Part shown: piece after piece, positions 18,666 through 26,816 of the stretch | How positions within the stretch are numbered: the first letter of the stretch is position 1 | Layout: each line of letters begins with the position of its first letter | NCBI RefSeq assembly: GCF_020524165.1 | Contig: NZ_JAIVKU010000002.1 | Span: 248,001-312,000, forward strand | DNA from: Guptibacillus hwajinpoensis | GTDB lineage: Bacteria; Bacillota; Bacilli; Bacillales; Guptibacillaceae | Reading direction: 5' to 3' | Length of the DNA stretch: 64,000 nucleotides | The notes under the pieces: model-generated | Told to the model about the DNA's origin: nothing | The model's database searches: none | Seen by the model: only the letters and a program-made list of their open reading frames with translations | Translations under genes and position numbers: made by a program

Positions 18666-21431
18666 TTAAATTACAGAACCATTCGAATTAACCCAAATTG
18701 CAGGATTTCCTTTGCAAATCCAAATCACTGTTCCATCTGTTGTGGTATTATTTAAAAGGGTGTTGAATATAGGTTTTTCATTTCCTGTAATACCAGGAGT
18801 ATGACATTCGTATATTTTCCCATCTTCAATTACTAAGTGTCCTAACCTATAACCTTTATTTCTTAATACGGATTCACTTGAATATAAACCATAAGTTCCT
18901 TTTGATTTTATATAAATGGGTTTCCCTAATGTCGTATCAAAATATTGAAGCCCTTCTGTTAATCTTCTTTGAGGCCTTGTTATTGTACTTCCTGAATTAT
19001 GCGTTTCTCCAATTATATGAGGTATAGGCGCAATCCCATCTATAGTATTATTATAATAAAGAGTAGGTTCTACAGTTAATTTTGATGTGAACTCCACTGC
19101 ATTAACGTTTGTAGAAGTACCATAGAACTTATTACCTGCAATAATAAGAAAGGCTTTATTTAATCCACTAGATTTAATAAAAGCTCCCGAATTGGCATTT
19201 GGAGCAGAAAATTCACAATCTGAGAATAGAACCATTTTTGCATCAGTAATACTAATGAAGTCTAATGCGTTATTTTCAAAAAGTACTTTGCAACGAATTA
19301 ACTTTAAATCAGAACCTGGACTGTTAAATGTTAAAAACCTTTCTGCTATTGTGAAGTCACAATTCTCGAACACTAGCTGTTTTCCTAATTCATTTCCAGT
19401 TGCCATAACAATAGGTTTAACAATCTTGCAATTTTTATATTCTAACCAGTAGGAACCACTAAATTTAGGGTTTATAAAGGTTGAGTTTTCTACTAGTGTT
19501 CCTTCACTAGCTATTAATGTAGCACCTGATTGTTCTCTTCCGATAATTGTTAAGTTTTTAAGCCTAGTTATATAATTAAAGCTTGAAATTGAACTTCCTC
19601 TATATTTATCTGCATCATTGTAAAAACTACAATTATCCACATTAATTGCATATGGCTGTTGTTGATTCAAAGCAATACTTGAATTAAAAAAAGTGCAGCA
19701 GCTAATTATTACGTTTCTACCTTTGTTAGGGGCCCCAAAAGAAAAAGCCGCATCATGAGAATTATTATTACTGAATATTACATTATCTGCAAAAATACTC
19801 CCTCCAGACTTTTGAAAGAAATTATTACTTATATTCCAATGATTACCACTACCGCTCAAGTTTGAGGTGAGTGAATTTCTTTGAACGGTAACATAATAAG
19901 TTCCCACAAAGATGATGTCATTTATCCCATGACCATATAGCTTATTTCCAAGTATATGAATATTTTGGTTAGATCTATAGCCGTCTTCAATGTCTATTCC
20001 GACACCTACATAACCATTATTGTCGTGAACAATGTTATTTTTGATGAAAAAATGTCTTATCGTTGCGCCTGTAATTCCAATTCTTCTATTATTAAATATT
20101 TCACAATTTTCAATAGTGATAAACTCTGGACGTGGTTCAGCTCTGACTTCAAAAGCAATTCCATTTAATGAAGTTTGTTTCAAAACGAAGTGCATAGATT
20201 CTGCACCTGTTGGTCTTTCTATGTCTTCGTACCAACTTTTATTTTTTAATGCTGAAATGAAATTATTATTATTGTCGTAAAAGAAGATATCAAAACTATC
20301 AGTAGTAATACCATAGAGAGTACCGTAACCATTACCTGTAAGCATAAATTTATTGTCATTATTTGTTACTCTGAAATGACTTACATCGTAAGGATTGATG
20401 GTTCTAATAGTTGTTTGCGAGGTTTGTTTGGAACCAGTAGCTTCATTAACACCACCTGCTTCAAAATTAGATGAAGTTGGGTATAACCATACATTATAAA
20501 TTCCTTCCGCTATAAACCCATCACCAGTAGCATCCTTCATAATGCAATTAAATATTGTGATAAATTTACAATGACCTTTCAGCGCTATACAGTGACCCCA
20601 TTCATGGGTGCCTCCTGGAGAGTAGTCATGAGCATAGCGATCACCAATAAATTCTGCATTTGAAATGGTAATATGATGTGCTTTTTTAGTAGCATCTGAA
20701 GAACCGATCTTAAGAATTGCTGTTCTCTCTTGATCATTTGGCTCCATATATATCTTAGAACTACCAAAATCGTAAAAAGTATCATTTTGTGGTTGTATAC
20801 TGCTGGAAGATGGTACTAGATATTCTCCTTTAGGTAAACTAACATATGAAAAATTATTTTCGTATGCCCAAAGAAATGCATCATTTATTCCTTTTACTGT
20901 ATTAATAGAATCGGTTTTATCATTTTTGATGCCCCATCGATTTAGTTCAACCAAGTAACTTGAAGAAGAAATAGTATTTGAAATTTGTGTTGGTACCCAA
21001 TTAACCCCATTATAACTTAAATGATCTCCAACTGATGGTGGAATGGTATTTGTATCAATATCGGTGATGGCATTAATAGTATGATCATGAATAGCATTCG
21101 CTTTTGATTCAATTGTACTTTTAATATCCTGATCATTAAATATTCGTAGTTCTCGTCCATCAATTATGATATTTCCATTAGTAGTACTAGCTTTAATCAA
21201 ATGTAAATTATCACGATCATTTATTTCATTAATTGAATTAACTAAGTTTGTTTTATTATTTGTGGTTAGACTAGATAAAAAACCTATTGCATCGTTTGGT
21301 GCGAACTGAAGATTACCTATTTCAGAACCAATAAATAGTTCATTCGTATCCGTGCAAAAACCAAATTCACCAATATCTAGAAGAGGTAGATCTGCTTTTA
21401 AGCAGCTCTTAATTTGAATCTTTTGAGCCAT
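18666..21431 (-). CDS. Phage-tailspike-like beta-helix protein, possible polysaccharide depolymerase
   Basis: A 921-residue protein. Residues 1-45 (AQKIQIKSCLKADLPLLDIGEFGFCTDTNELFIG) resemble the N-terminal segment of phage tail fibre or hyaluronidase proteins. A pectin-lyase-like right-handed beta-helix follows from about residue 155 (NRWGIKNDKTDSINTVKGINDAF, then many N-rich turns such as IENCEIFNNRRIGI). Near the C-terminus, GKIYECHTPGITGNEKP with TDGTVIWICKG is a small domain common in tail fibres. There is no signal peptide or transmembrane helix. Start is ATG 21431 with GGAGG upstream (complement at 21440-21444); an upstream ATG at 21464 lacks a site. Opposite the eps cluster; function as a depolymerase or matrix protein is inferred. 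Confidence 0.78.
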   Translation of the reverse strand: MAQKIQIKSCLKADLPLLDIGEFGFCTDTNELFIGSEIGNLQFAPNDAIGFLSSLTTNNKTNLVNSINEINDRDNLHLIKASTTNGNIIIDGRELRIFNDQDIKSTIESKANAIHDHTINAITDIDTNTIPPSVGDHLSYNGVNWVPTQISNTISSSSYLVELNRWGIKNDKTDSINTVKGINDAFLWAYENNFSYVSLPKGEYLVPSSSSIQPQNDTFYDFGSSKIYMEPNDQERTAILKIGSSDATKKAHHITISNAEFIGDRYAHDYSPGGTHEWGHCIALKGHCKFITIFNCIMKDATGDGFIAEGIYNVWLYPTSSNFEAGGVNEATGSKQTSQTTIRTINPYDVSHFRVTNNDNKFMLTGNGYGTLYGITTDSFDIFFYDNNNNFISALKNKSWYEDIERPTGAESMHFVLKQTSLNGIAFEVRAEPRPEFITIENCEIFNNRRIGITGATIRHFFIKNNIVHDNNGYVGVGIDIEDGYRSNQNIHILGNKLYGHGINDIIFVGTYYVTVQRNSLTSNLSGSGNHWNISNNFFQKSGGSIFADNVIFSNNNSHDAAFSFGAPNKGRNVIISCCTFFNSSIALNQQQPYAINVDNCSFYNDADKYRGSSISSFNYITRLKNLTIIGREQSGATLIASEGTLVENSTFINPKFSGSYWLEYKNCKIVKPIVMATGNELGKQLVFENCDFTIAERFLTFNSPGSDLKLIRCKVLFENNALDFISITDAKMVLFSDCEFSAPNANSGAFIKSSGLNKAFLIIAGNKFYGTSTNVNAVEFTSKLTVEPTLYYNNTIDGIAPIPHIIGETHNSGSTITRPQRRLTEGLQYFDTTLGKPIYIKSKGTYGLYSSESVLRNKGYRLGHLVIEDGKIYECHTPGITGNEKPIFNTLLNNTTTDGTVIWICKGNPAIWVNSNGSVI

Positions 21432-21480
21432 ATAATATACCTCCATTAAAGTATTTTTATACATTAAGATATTCCGTTTT

Positions 21481-21503
21481 GTTCTTTTTGCTTGTACATT
21501 ATA
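21481..21503 (-). promoter_or_regulatory. Candidate promoter -10 and SinR-type half-site of the tailspike-like gene
   Basis: On the minus strand TATAAT (21503-21498) is followed 10 nt later by AAAGAAC (21487-21481), the reverse complement of GTTCTTT. A repressor bound there would cover the transcription start. No good -35 is visible at the usual spacing. Inferred. Confidence 0.4.
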
Positions 21504-21554
21504 TGAACTAATTGGAATTACTTTAGAATATTTAGATTTTATAAATGGTTCATA

Positions 21555-21583
21555 TTGACAACTTCAGAATGTAATGATATCTT
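21555..21583 (+). promoter_or_regulatory. Candidate sigma-A promoter of the lasso cluster
   Basis: TTGACA (21555-21560) and TATCTT (21578-21583) are separated by 17 nt. The -35 is perfect and the -10 matches four of six. The palindromic operator starts 13 nt after the -10. The leader to the C1 start codon would be about 145 nt. Confidence 0.5.
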
Positions 21584-21595
21584 TTATTTATAAAT

Positions 21596-21611
21596 GTTCT
21601 TTATAAAGAAC
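21596..21611. promoter_or_regulatory. Perfect 16-bp palindrome, SinR-type operator candidate
   Basis: GTTCTTTATAAAGAAC is its own reverse complement, and each arm is an exact match to the published SinR consensus GTTCTYT. It is placed at the expected transcription start of the lasso cluster, where bound repressor would block initiation. A SinR-like protein is encoded at 7892. Binding is inferred. Confidence 0.6.
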
Positions 21612-21674
21612 TAAGGGTATAGAAGTTAATTATACTTAAATTAATTTTTAGTCTAGTTATTTTTTGGAACGATT

Positions 21675-21690
21675 GTTCTTTATAAGGAAC
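21675..21690. promoter_or_regulatory. Second SinR-type palindrome in the lasso leader
   Basis: GTTCTTTATAAGGAAC differs by one base from the perfect palindrome 79 bp upstream. It lies 47 bp before the C1 start codon. Two near-identical operators in one leader would favour cooperative binding. Inferred. Confidence 0.5.
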
Positions 21691-21737
21691 GGATGAGGCA
21701 TTGAAACTAAATTACATACTTATTATTGGAGGGTTAT

Positions 21738-23657
21738 ATGAGTGCAATTGCTGGTATATATCATCTAAATATGGAACCAATCCCTATAGAACATAGCAAG
21801 CTAATGATGAGTGCTTTTGCCAAATTCCCTTCAGATAATATTGAACTACTTCATCAAGATAATCTTTTCTTTGGATGTCATGCTCAATGGATAACCCCTG
21901 AATCAGTAGGTGAAAAACTACCCTATTCCGATTACAATTGTCAATTAACCATTACAGCTGATGCAATAATTGATAATAGAAATGAAGTGTTTAATAAACT
22001 CCAGATTGAAAATAAAGATCGTAGCACTATTTCTGATAGCCGGTTAATCTTACTTGCATATCAAAAATGGGGAGAAAAGGTAATCAATCAAATAGTAGGA
22101 GATTATGCTTTTTTTATATGGGATGCTAAAAATCAAATACTCTTCGGAGCTAGAGATTTCTCTGGAAGCAGAACTCTTTACTTTCATGAAAAGCATCAAA
22201 AATTTGTTTTTAGCACAACCATTAGTTCAATACTGCAGTTACCTTTTGTTGATAAAAAGTTAAATGAACAATGGGTTGCAGAATTTTTAGCCATACCAGA
22301 TATGTTTAATACGGTTAGCTTAACTTCAACTGTTTATAAAGGGATACAACAATTACCCCCGTCTCATACAATTAGAGTAAGCAGCGATGGAGTAATACTT
22401 TCTAGGTTTAATGCTATTGATGCAAAGAGTCAAACGATTTATAAAACTAATGAAGAGTATGAAGAAGCTTTTAAAGAGTTATATAATCAAACGATTAATG
22501 AGCAGATTAGAACAATAAGTAATGTAGGCGCACATTTGAGTGGAGGGTTGGATTCAGGTTCAATCGTAAGTTATGCCGCAAACAGACTTAAGACTGAAAA
22601 CAAACCATTATATACCTTTAGTTATATACCTGCAGATGGATTTAACGATTGGACCCCTAGGGGTAGAGTTGCAGATGAGAGACCCTATATTAAGTCAACT
22701 GTTGAACACGTAGGAAATATACGAGATCACTATTTGAAGTTTAATGACCGAAATCCTTTTTCAGTAATTGATGATTGGTTAGAAACAATTGAAATGCCAT
22801 ATAAATTTTTTGAAAACTCTTACTGGATGTCAGGAATATATGAAGAAGCAAATCGATCGAAAGTTAGCCTACTATTAAACGGATCAAAAGGGAATTATAC
22901 CGTTTCATGGGGAGCCGCTTTTGACTACTATGCTGTTTTGTTTAAAAAACTAAAGTGGGTCCATCTTTACAATGAGATACAAAGTTATCATCTATTTAGA
23001 GGATTGGGTAGGAAGCGTATTATCGAAAAGGTTATTAATAAAGCAGTTAGGAAGAGTAGTAACATCAATAATTCGTTTCCTTCGGTCATCAATCCTACTT
23101 TAGCGAAACAAACAAAAGTATTGGAAGTACTGGAACAAAATAATATAGACTTTACAGGCTCTTCTATCTCTAACACATATGAAGCTAGAAATAATCAATT
23201 CCATAAGCTATATCATCGGGGGAATGGTCATACTTTAACAAATTTTTCTTTGAGATATAAATTGTGGAATCGTGATCCTACAAATGATTTAAGAATAGTT
23301 CGTTTTTGTTTATCTCTTCCAGATTCACAGTTTGTTCAAAACGGCATTGATCGATCCCTCATTCGCAGATCTACAAAAGGGTTATTGCCTGATAAAGTTA
23401 GGATGAATTATCAACATAGAGGTGCACAAGGTGCTGATGGTATTTATAGAATGTCTAATGTATGGGATAGCTTTTTAACTGACCTGCACGAAATGATAGA
23501 GAGTCCACTCCTAGCAGAGTTTCTACATATCCCGACATTAAAAAAGGTGATAAGTAAATATAAGGAAAATGAGGAACCAGCTCTGATATTTGATCCAAGT
23601 TTTAAAATGACAATGCGATGCTTGATTCTATATAAATTTATTAAGAAAAAATTTTGA
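21738..23657 (+). CDS. Lasso peptide macrolactam synthetase C1 (asparagine synthetase-like)
   Basis: A 639-residue asparagine-synthetase B homologue. The N-terminal glutaminase-like domain starts SAIAGIYHL and has Ser at position 2 where active glutaminases have Cys, as expected for lasso cyclases, which take an internal amine. The ATP-pyrophosphatase loop is SGGLDSG at residues 268-274. Lasso C proteins adenylate the side-chain carboxylate of Asp or Glu at core position 7-9 and close the ring with the N-terminal amine. Start ATG 21738 follows GGAGGG at 21728-21733; the in-frame TTG at 21726 overlaps that site. First gene of the cluster and directly upstream of precursor A1. Confidence 0.92.
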   Translation: MSAIAGIYHLNMEPIPIEHSKLMMSAFAKFPSDNIELLHQDNLFFGCHAQWITPESVGEKLPYSDYNCQLTITADAIIDNRNEVFNKLQIENKDRSTISDSRLILLAYQKWGEKVINQIVGDYAFFIWDAKNQILFGARDFSGSRTLYFHEKHQKFVFSTTISSILQLPFVDKKLNEQWVAEFLAIPDMFNTVSLTSTVYKGIQQLPPSHTIRVSSDGVILSRFNAIDAKSQTIYKTNEEYEEAFKELYNQTINEQIRTISNVGAHLSGGLDSGSIVSYAANRLKTENKPLYTFSYIPADGFNDWTPRGRVADERPYIKSTVEHVGNIRDHYLKFNDRNPFSVIDDWLETIEMPYKFFENSYWMSGIYEEANRSKVSLLLNGSKGNYTVSWGAAFDYYAVLFKKLKWVHLYNEIQSYHLFRGLGRKRIIEKVINKAVRKSSNINNSFPSVINPTLAKQTKVLEVLEQNNIDFTGSSISNTYEARNNQFHKLYHRGNGHTLTNFSLRYKLWNRDPTNDLRIVRFCLSLPDSQFVQNGIDRSLIRRSTKGLLPDKVRMNYQHRGAQGADGIYRMSNVWDSFLTDLHEMIESPLLAEFLHIPTLKKVISKYKENEEPALIFDPSFKMTMRCLILYKFIKKKF

Positions 23658-23671
23658 AGGGGGGTGATTTG

Positions 23672-23803
23672 ATGAAGAGAAATTGGGAAAAACCATCATT
23701 GGAAACATTAGATGTCAAGATGACTATGGCAGGTCCTGGGTTACGTTATGTAGATAACGAGCAAAATGACCCGGATGAGGAAGATGCTGATCACTACAGC
23801 TAA
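23672..23803 (+). CDS. Lasso peptide precursor A1 (paeninodin-like, 43 aa)
   Basis: ATG 23672 follows AAGGGGGGTGAT. The 43-residue peptide has a leader with KPSLETLDV, the YxxP-type/hydrophobic recognition segment of Firmicutes lasso leaders, and Thr at -2 (TM before the core). By analogy with paeninodin, the core starts at Ala1: AGPGLRYVD, with Asp9 as ring acceptor giving a nine-residue ring. The 15-residue tail is very acidic and ends DADHYS. The terminal Ser is the residue phosphorylated in paeninodin by its HPr-kinase-like enzyme, which is also encoded here. Cleavage and ring positions are inferred from the family. Confidence 0.9.
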   Translation: MKRNWEKPSLETLDVKMTMAGPGLRYVDNEQNDPDEEDADHYS

Positions 23804-23901
23804 ATACTATACCGCACTAATACTGATCTAAAGCCCTTATATTAATTAATTATAAGGGCTAATTTTCAAACTTCGTAATAGATGGAACTGAGGTGATTTT
23901 A

Positions 23902-24831
23902 TTGGTGGAAGATTCAAAGTTAAAAAGTTATAAATCTTTCGGTCTTCAGTTTAATAGTCGTATTTATTTTCCAGAGTTAGAAGAGGTAGAGTTAACTACA
24001 AATCCTGATGTAACTATAGAGGTTTCTGACTTAACAAATTTGTGGAAGCAGGAAGGTAACGAAGGGAAATTTGTAATAAAACAAGGAAGAGTCTTATTTA
24101 AAATTGAAGATACTGGTGTTTTTTGTATTGAAGAAGGAGAAAGAGTTATTGTATCACCGTTAGAAAAAAGAAATGTGGATAAAATGAGGTTGTACATTCT
24201 TGGTAGTTGCATGGGAGCAATTCTCTTACAAAGGAAAATATTAGCTTTGCACGGCAGTGCTATAGCTATCAACGGCAAGGCTTATGCTATTGTTGGCGAT
24301 TCTGGTGCTGGAAAATCAACGCTTGCAGCTTCATTTATAGCAAATGGATATAAAATTCTTAGTGATGATGTTATACCTGTTTCTCTTTCTAATCAAATTC
24401 CGATTGTTACACCCTCATACCCACAACAAAAGTTATGGTCAAGAAGCCTGGAAAAGTTCGGGATGGATAAAAAGGAGTTTAACCCGTTATTTGAAAGAGA
24501 AGATAAGTATGCCATTCCAGTTAATAAGCATTTCTTTAAAGATGCTTTGCCACTTGGGGGGATAATAGAGCTCAGTAAAAGAGAATGCGATCAGGTAGAA
24601 CTTAGTTCGATTCGATCGTTGCAAGCCATTTATACATTATATAACCATACGTATCGCAACTTTTTTGTTCCTAGATTGGGCTTAATGGAATGGCATTTTA
24701 AAATAACATCTCAAATTTCTGGACAAGTTCCCTGTTATCATATCGTTCGTCCTATCTCTCAATTTACCGCAGGTGAGATTAGAGATTTAATATTATCGAA
24801 GATTAAAAAAGGAGAGAAGTTGCATGCTTAA
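23902..24831 (+). CDS. HPr kinase-like lasso precursor kinase (PadeK type)
   Basis: A 309-residue protein whose second half is an HPr kinase/phosphorylase-like P-loop domain: LHGSAIAINGKAYAIVGDSGAGKSTLA has Walker A at about residues 132-140, and LSDDVIPV at 153-160 holds the Walker B-like acidic pair. In the paeninodin cluster the equivalent kinase phosphorylates the C-terminal Ser of the precursor. Start TTG 23902 fits GAGGTGA at 23890-23896; GTG 23893 in the same frame is an alternative. It overlaps B1 by 8 nt. The substrate could be one or both precursors, since both end in Ser. Confidence 0.88.
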   Translation: MVEDSKLKSYKSFGLQFNSRIYFPELEEVELTTNPDVTIEVSDLTNLWKQEGNEGKFVIKQGRVLFKIEDTGVFCIEEGERVIVSPLEKRNVDKMRLYILGSCMGAILLQRKILALHGSAIAINGKAYAIVGDSGAGKSTLAASFIANGYKILSDDVIPVSLSNQIPIVTPSYPQQKLWSRSLEKFGMDKKEFNPLFEREDKYAIPVNKHFFKDALPLGGIIELSKRECDQVELSSIRSLQAIYTLYNHTYRNFFVPRLGLMEWHFKITSQISGQVPCYHIVRPISQFTAGEIRDLILSKIKKGEKLHA

Positions 24832-25114
24832 AAAACAGACCTTTACTGCTCAACAAACCATTACACAGGCGCCAGGAAACATTGTCAGTGACATGGATGG
24901 TGAAAAGGTAATGCTGAGCATTCACAATGGGAAATACTTCAATCTTGGGTATGTTGGAGGTGAGATTTGGGACCAAATAGCAGAACCAATCCTTATTAAT
25001 GTTTTAGTTTTAAGGTTGATGGAAGTTTTTGAGGTTGATCGACATACCTGTGAAGAAGATGTGTATTCCTTTCTAGAAAATTTATTGGAACAAGGACTCG
25101 TACAAGTAAATTAG
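24824..25114 (+). CDS. Lasso leader-recognition protein B1 (PqqD-like RRE)
   Basis: A 96-residue PqqD-family protein. PGNIVSDMDGEKVMLSIHNGKYFNLGYVGGEIWDQI is the winged-helix RiPP recognition element, in which the third strand binds the leader peptide. In split lasso systems B1 delivers the precursor to the B2 protease. It overlaps the kinase gene by 8 nt and precedes B2 by 36 nt. One B1 must serve both precursors, which agrees with their almost identical leaders. Confidence 0.92.
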   Translation: MLKKQTFTAQQTITQAPGNIVSDMDGEKVMLSIHNGKYFNLGYVGGEIWDQIAEPILINVLVLRLMEVFEVDRHTCEEDVYSFLENLLEQGLVQVN

Positions 25115-25150
25115 TGAAAGAAAAAATACTAGAAAGGAATAATTAGCTTA

Positions 25151-25591
25151 ATGCGAAAGCTAAAAACATATCTCTCATTGAATAAACAGACTAGAAGTCT
25201 TCTGCTAGAATCCTATTATTATTTAGGGAAAGCCCGGCTGGCCAAGGGTGTTCCATTTTCAAAAGTAGCACCTACCTTAGGCATACAGATGGAGGAGACT
25301 AATTATGAAGTAAATGAGCTACATCGCAAAACTTTAAAGAAGGTCTCTCAAACTATTCATCTTGTAAGCAAGTATACTTTTTGGGAAAGTCAGTGCCTTG
25401 TTAAAGCGATAGCGGCTATGAGAATGTTAGAAAAACGAGGGATTGAAAGTACGTTATATCTTGGGACTGCTAAAGAGGAGTCAGGAGAAATGATCGCTCA
25501 TGCATGGTTACGTAGTGGACCTTACTATATTACTGGCGCTGAGGGGATGGAGAGATTCACGGTAGTAGCTAAGTTTGCTAAAAAACTTTGA
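25151..25591 (+). CDS. Lasso leader peptidase B2 (transglutaminase-like)
   Basis: A 146-residue transglutaminase-like cysteine protease. Cys82 in FWESQCLVKAIAAMRML and His117 in IAHAWLRSG are the expected nucleophile and base; the third triad residue is not obvious in the following strand (YYITGAEG). B2 removes the leader after the -2 Thr element and so frees the core N-terminus for ring closure. It lies between B1 and the nucleotidyltransferase gene. The ATG at 25151 has AGAAAGGAA upstream. Confidence 0.9.
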   Translation: MRKLKTYLSLNKQTRSLLLESYYYLGKARLAKGVPFSKVAPTLGIQMEETNYEVNELHRKTLKKVSQTIHLVSKYTFWESQCLVKAIAAMRMLEKRGIESTLYLGTAKEESGEMIAHAWLRSGPYYITGAEGMERFTVVAKFAKKL

Positions 25592-25616
25592 ATTTATAGG
25601 ACAGAAGGGAAGATAT

Positions 25617-26816
25617 ATGCTATTAACTAGGGACTTAAAGTTAGAGGGCATACCTAAAGAACTGCAGTTAATTGTTACAATACTTAAATCGGAAGACATT
25701 AAAACCGAACTATATATAAATTCTAACTTATTAAGAGAAATTGATTGGGACATGTTTCTAAAACAAACAAAACACCACCGTATATATCCGTTAATATATA
25801 GTAAATTAAAAGGAACTAGTGATAAAATGATTCCGATTTTTGTCCTAGAAAGCTTGTCAAAACAGTTCAAAACAAATATATTTCAGATGCTTTATTTAAG
25901 TGGAGAGATGGAAAGACTTAGTGGATTGTTCTTTAATAAGAACATCCACTCAATATATTTAAAGGGACCAGCTCTAGCTCATGACCTTTATGGAGATGTG
26001 TCACTACGTACTTCAAGTGATTTAGATCTTCTGATATCCATTAATGATTTGGATCTTGTAGAAGACTTGTTAATTAAAGATGGTTATGAAAAAAATGATT
26101 ATTTTGAAACGACATTAAGTGACTGGAAGTGGCGCCATCATCATATGACCTATTTTCATCCCACAAAAAGAATAAAAGTGGAGGTCCATTGGCGACTTAA
26201 TCCTGGCCCATCTAAGGAGCCCGGTTTTAATGAGCTTTGGGAGAGAAGACGATTAAGCAGTTTAACAAAAACACCAGTTTACTTACTTAGTAAAGAAGAT
26301 ATGTTTTTATTTCTTGCTTCCCACGGGGCACGCCATGGCTGGTCTAGATTAAGATGGTTAGTAGATGTCGGGGAACTAATGGAAGAATCTATTGACTGGG
26401 AAAAGACACAGAAGTTACTAAAAAATAATTATTTTAAGCCGATTGGCGAACAAACTATGATTTTAGCTTCTGAAATTCTAAAAGCTAAAATCCCATCCCA
26501 ATTTCCAAATTTCAGTCCTCGCTCAATAAAACTTGCGCAACAAGCAGTGTTTTATTTTGAGAATATGGTAAATCTACACACCAATCCTGTTCCTGACCAT
26601 ATTACAAAATATCACCAACGTTATTTATTCTCATCTATGTCATACCACCAGAAAATATTATACATGATAAGTCTTTTGCTTCCTTATCCAGAGGATGTAG
26701 AAGTACTGAAATTACCAAATGCGCTACGTTTTTTATATTACCCGCTTCGACCAGTATTGTGGTTATGGAGAAAAATAAAAGGATTATTACCCCAAAGGGG
26801 GCAGCAATATGGGTAA
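25617..26816 (+). CDS. Nucleotidyltransferase family protein of the lasso cluster
   Basis: A 399-residue protein of the NTP_transf_5 (nucleotidyltransferase family) type. IYLKGPALAHDLYGDVSLRTSSDLDLLI contains the G(x)S..D.D-like catalytic motif with SSDLDLLI, followed by VEVHWRLNP. Homologues accompany many Firmicutes lasso clusters that also encode the kinase; their activity on the peptide is not settled, but nucleotidyl or phosphate-group modification of the tail is plausible. I choose ATG 25617, preceded by AGAAGGGAAG; TTG 25575 in frame would overlap B2. The end overlaps the exporter gene by 8 nt. Confidence 0.82.
   Translation: MLLTRDLKLEGIPKELQLIVTILKSEDIKTELYINSNLLREIDWDMFLKQTKHHRIYPLIYSKLKGTSDKMIPIFVLESLSKQFKTNIFQMLYLSGEMERLSGLFFNKNIHSIYLKGPALAHDLYGDVSLRTSSDLDLLISINDLDLVEDLLIKDGYEKNDYFETTLSDWKWRHHHMTYFHPTKRIKVEVHWRLNPGPSKEPGFNELWERRRLSSLTKTPVYLLSKEDMFLFLASHGARHGWSRLRWLVDVGELMEESIDWEKTQKLLKNNYFKPIGEQTMILASEILKAKIPSQFPNFSPRSIKLAQQAVFYFENMVNLHTNPVPDHITKYHQRYLFSSMSYHQKILYMISLLLPYPEDVEVLKLPNALRFLYYPLRPVLWLWRKIKGLLPQRGQQYG
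25920..25950. repeat. Long inverted repeat inside the nucleotidyltransferase gene
   Basis: AGTGGAT, one unpaired T, GTTCTT, loop TAAT, AAGAAC and ATCCACT form a 13-bp stem with one bulge. The inner 16 bases (25928-25943) are GTTCTTTAATAAGAAC, two changes from the operator at 21596. It codes for normal protein sequence. It might act as an intragenic operator or RNA hairpin, or be chance. Confidence 0.45.

Noticed and set aside
18666..21431. The beta-helix gene as evidence of a prophage
   Set aside because: No terminase, capsid, portal, integrase or lysis genes lie nearby; neighbours are polysaccharide and lasso peptide genes.
23672..23803. Precursor A1 core starting at Gly (GPGLRYVD) instead of Ala
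   Set aside because: Starting at Gly would shift the conserved leader Thr from -2 to -3 and give an eight-residue ring; the Ala start matches paeninodin.
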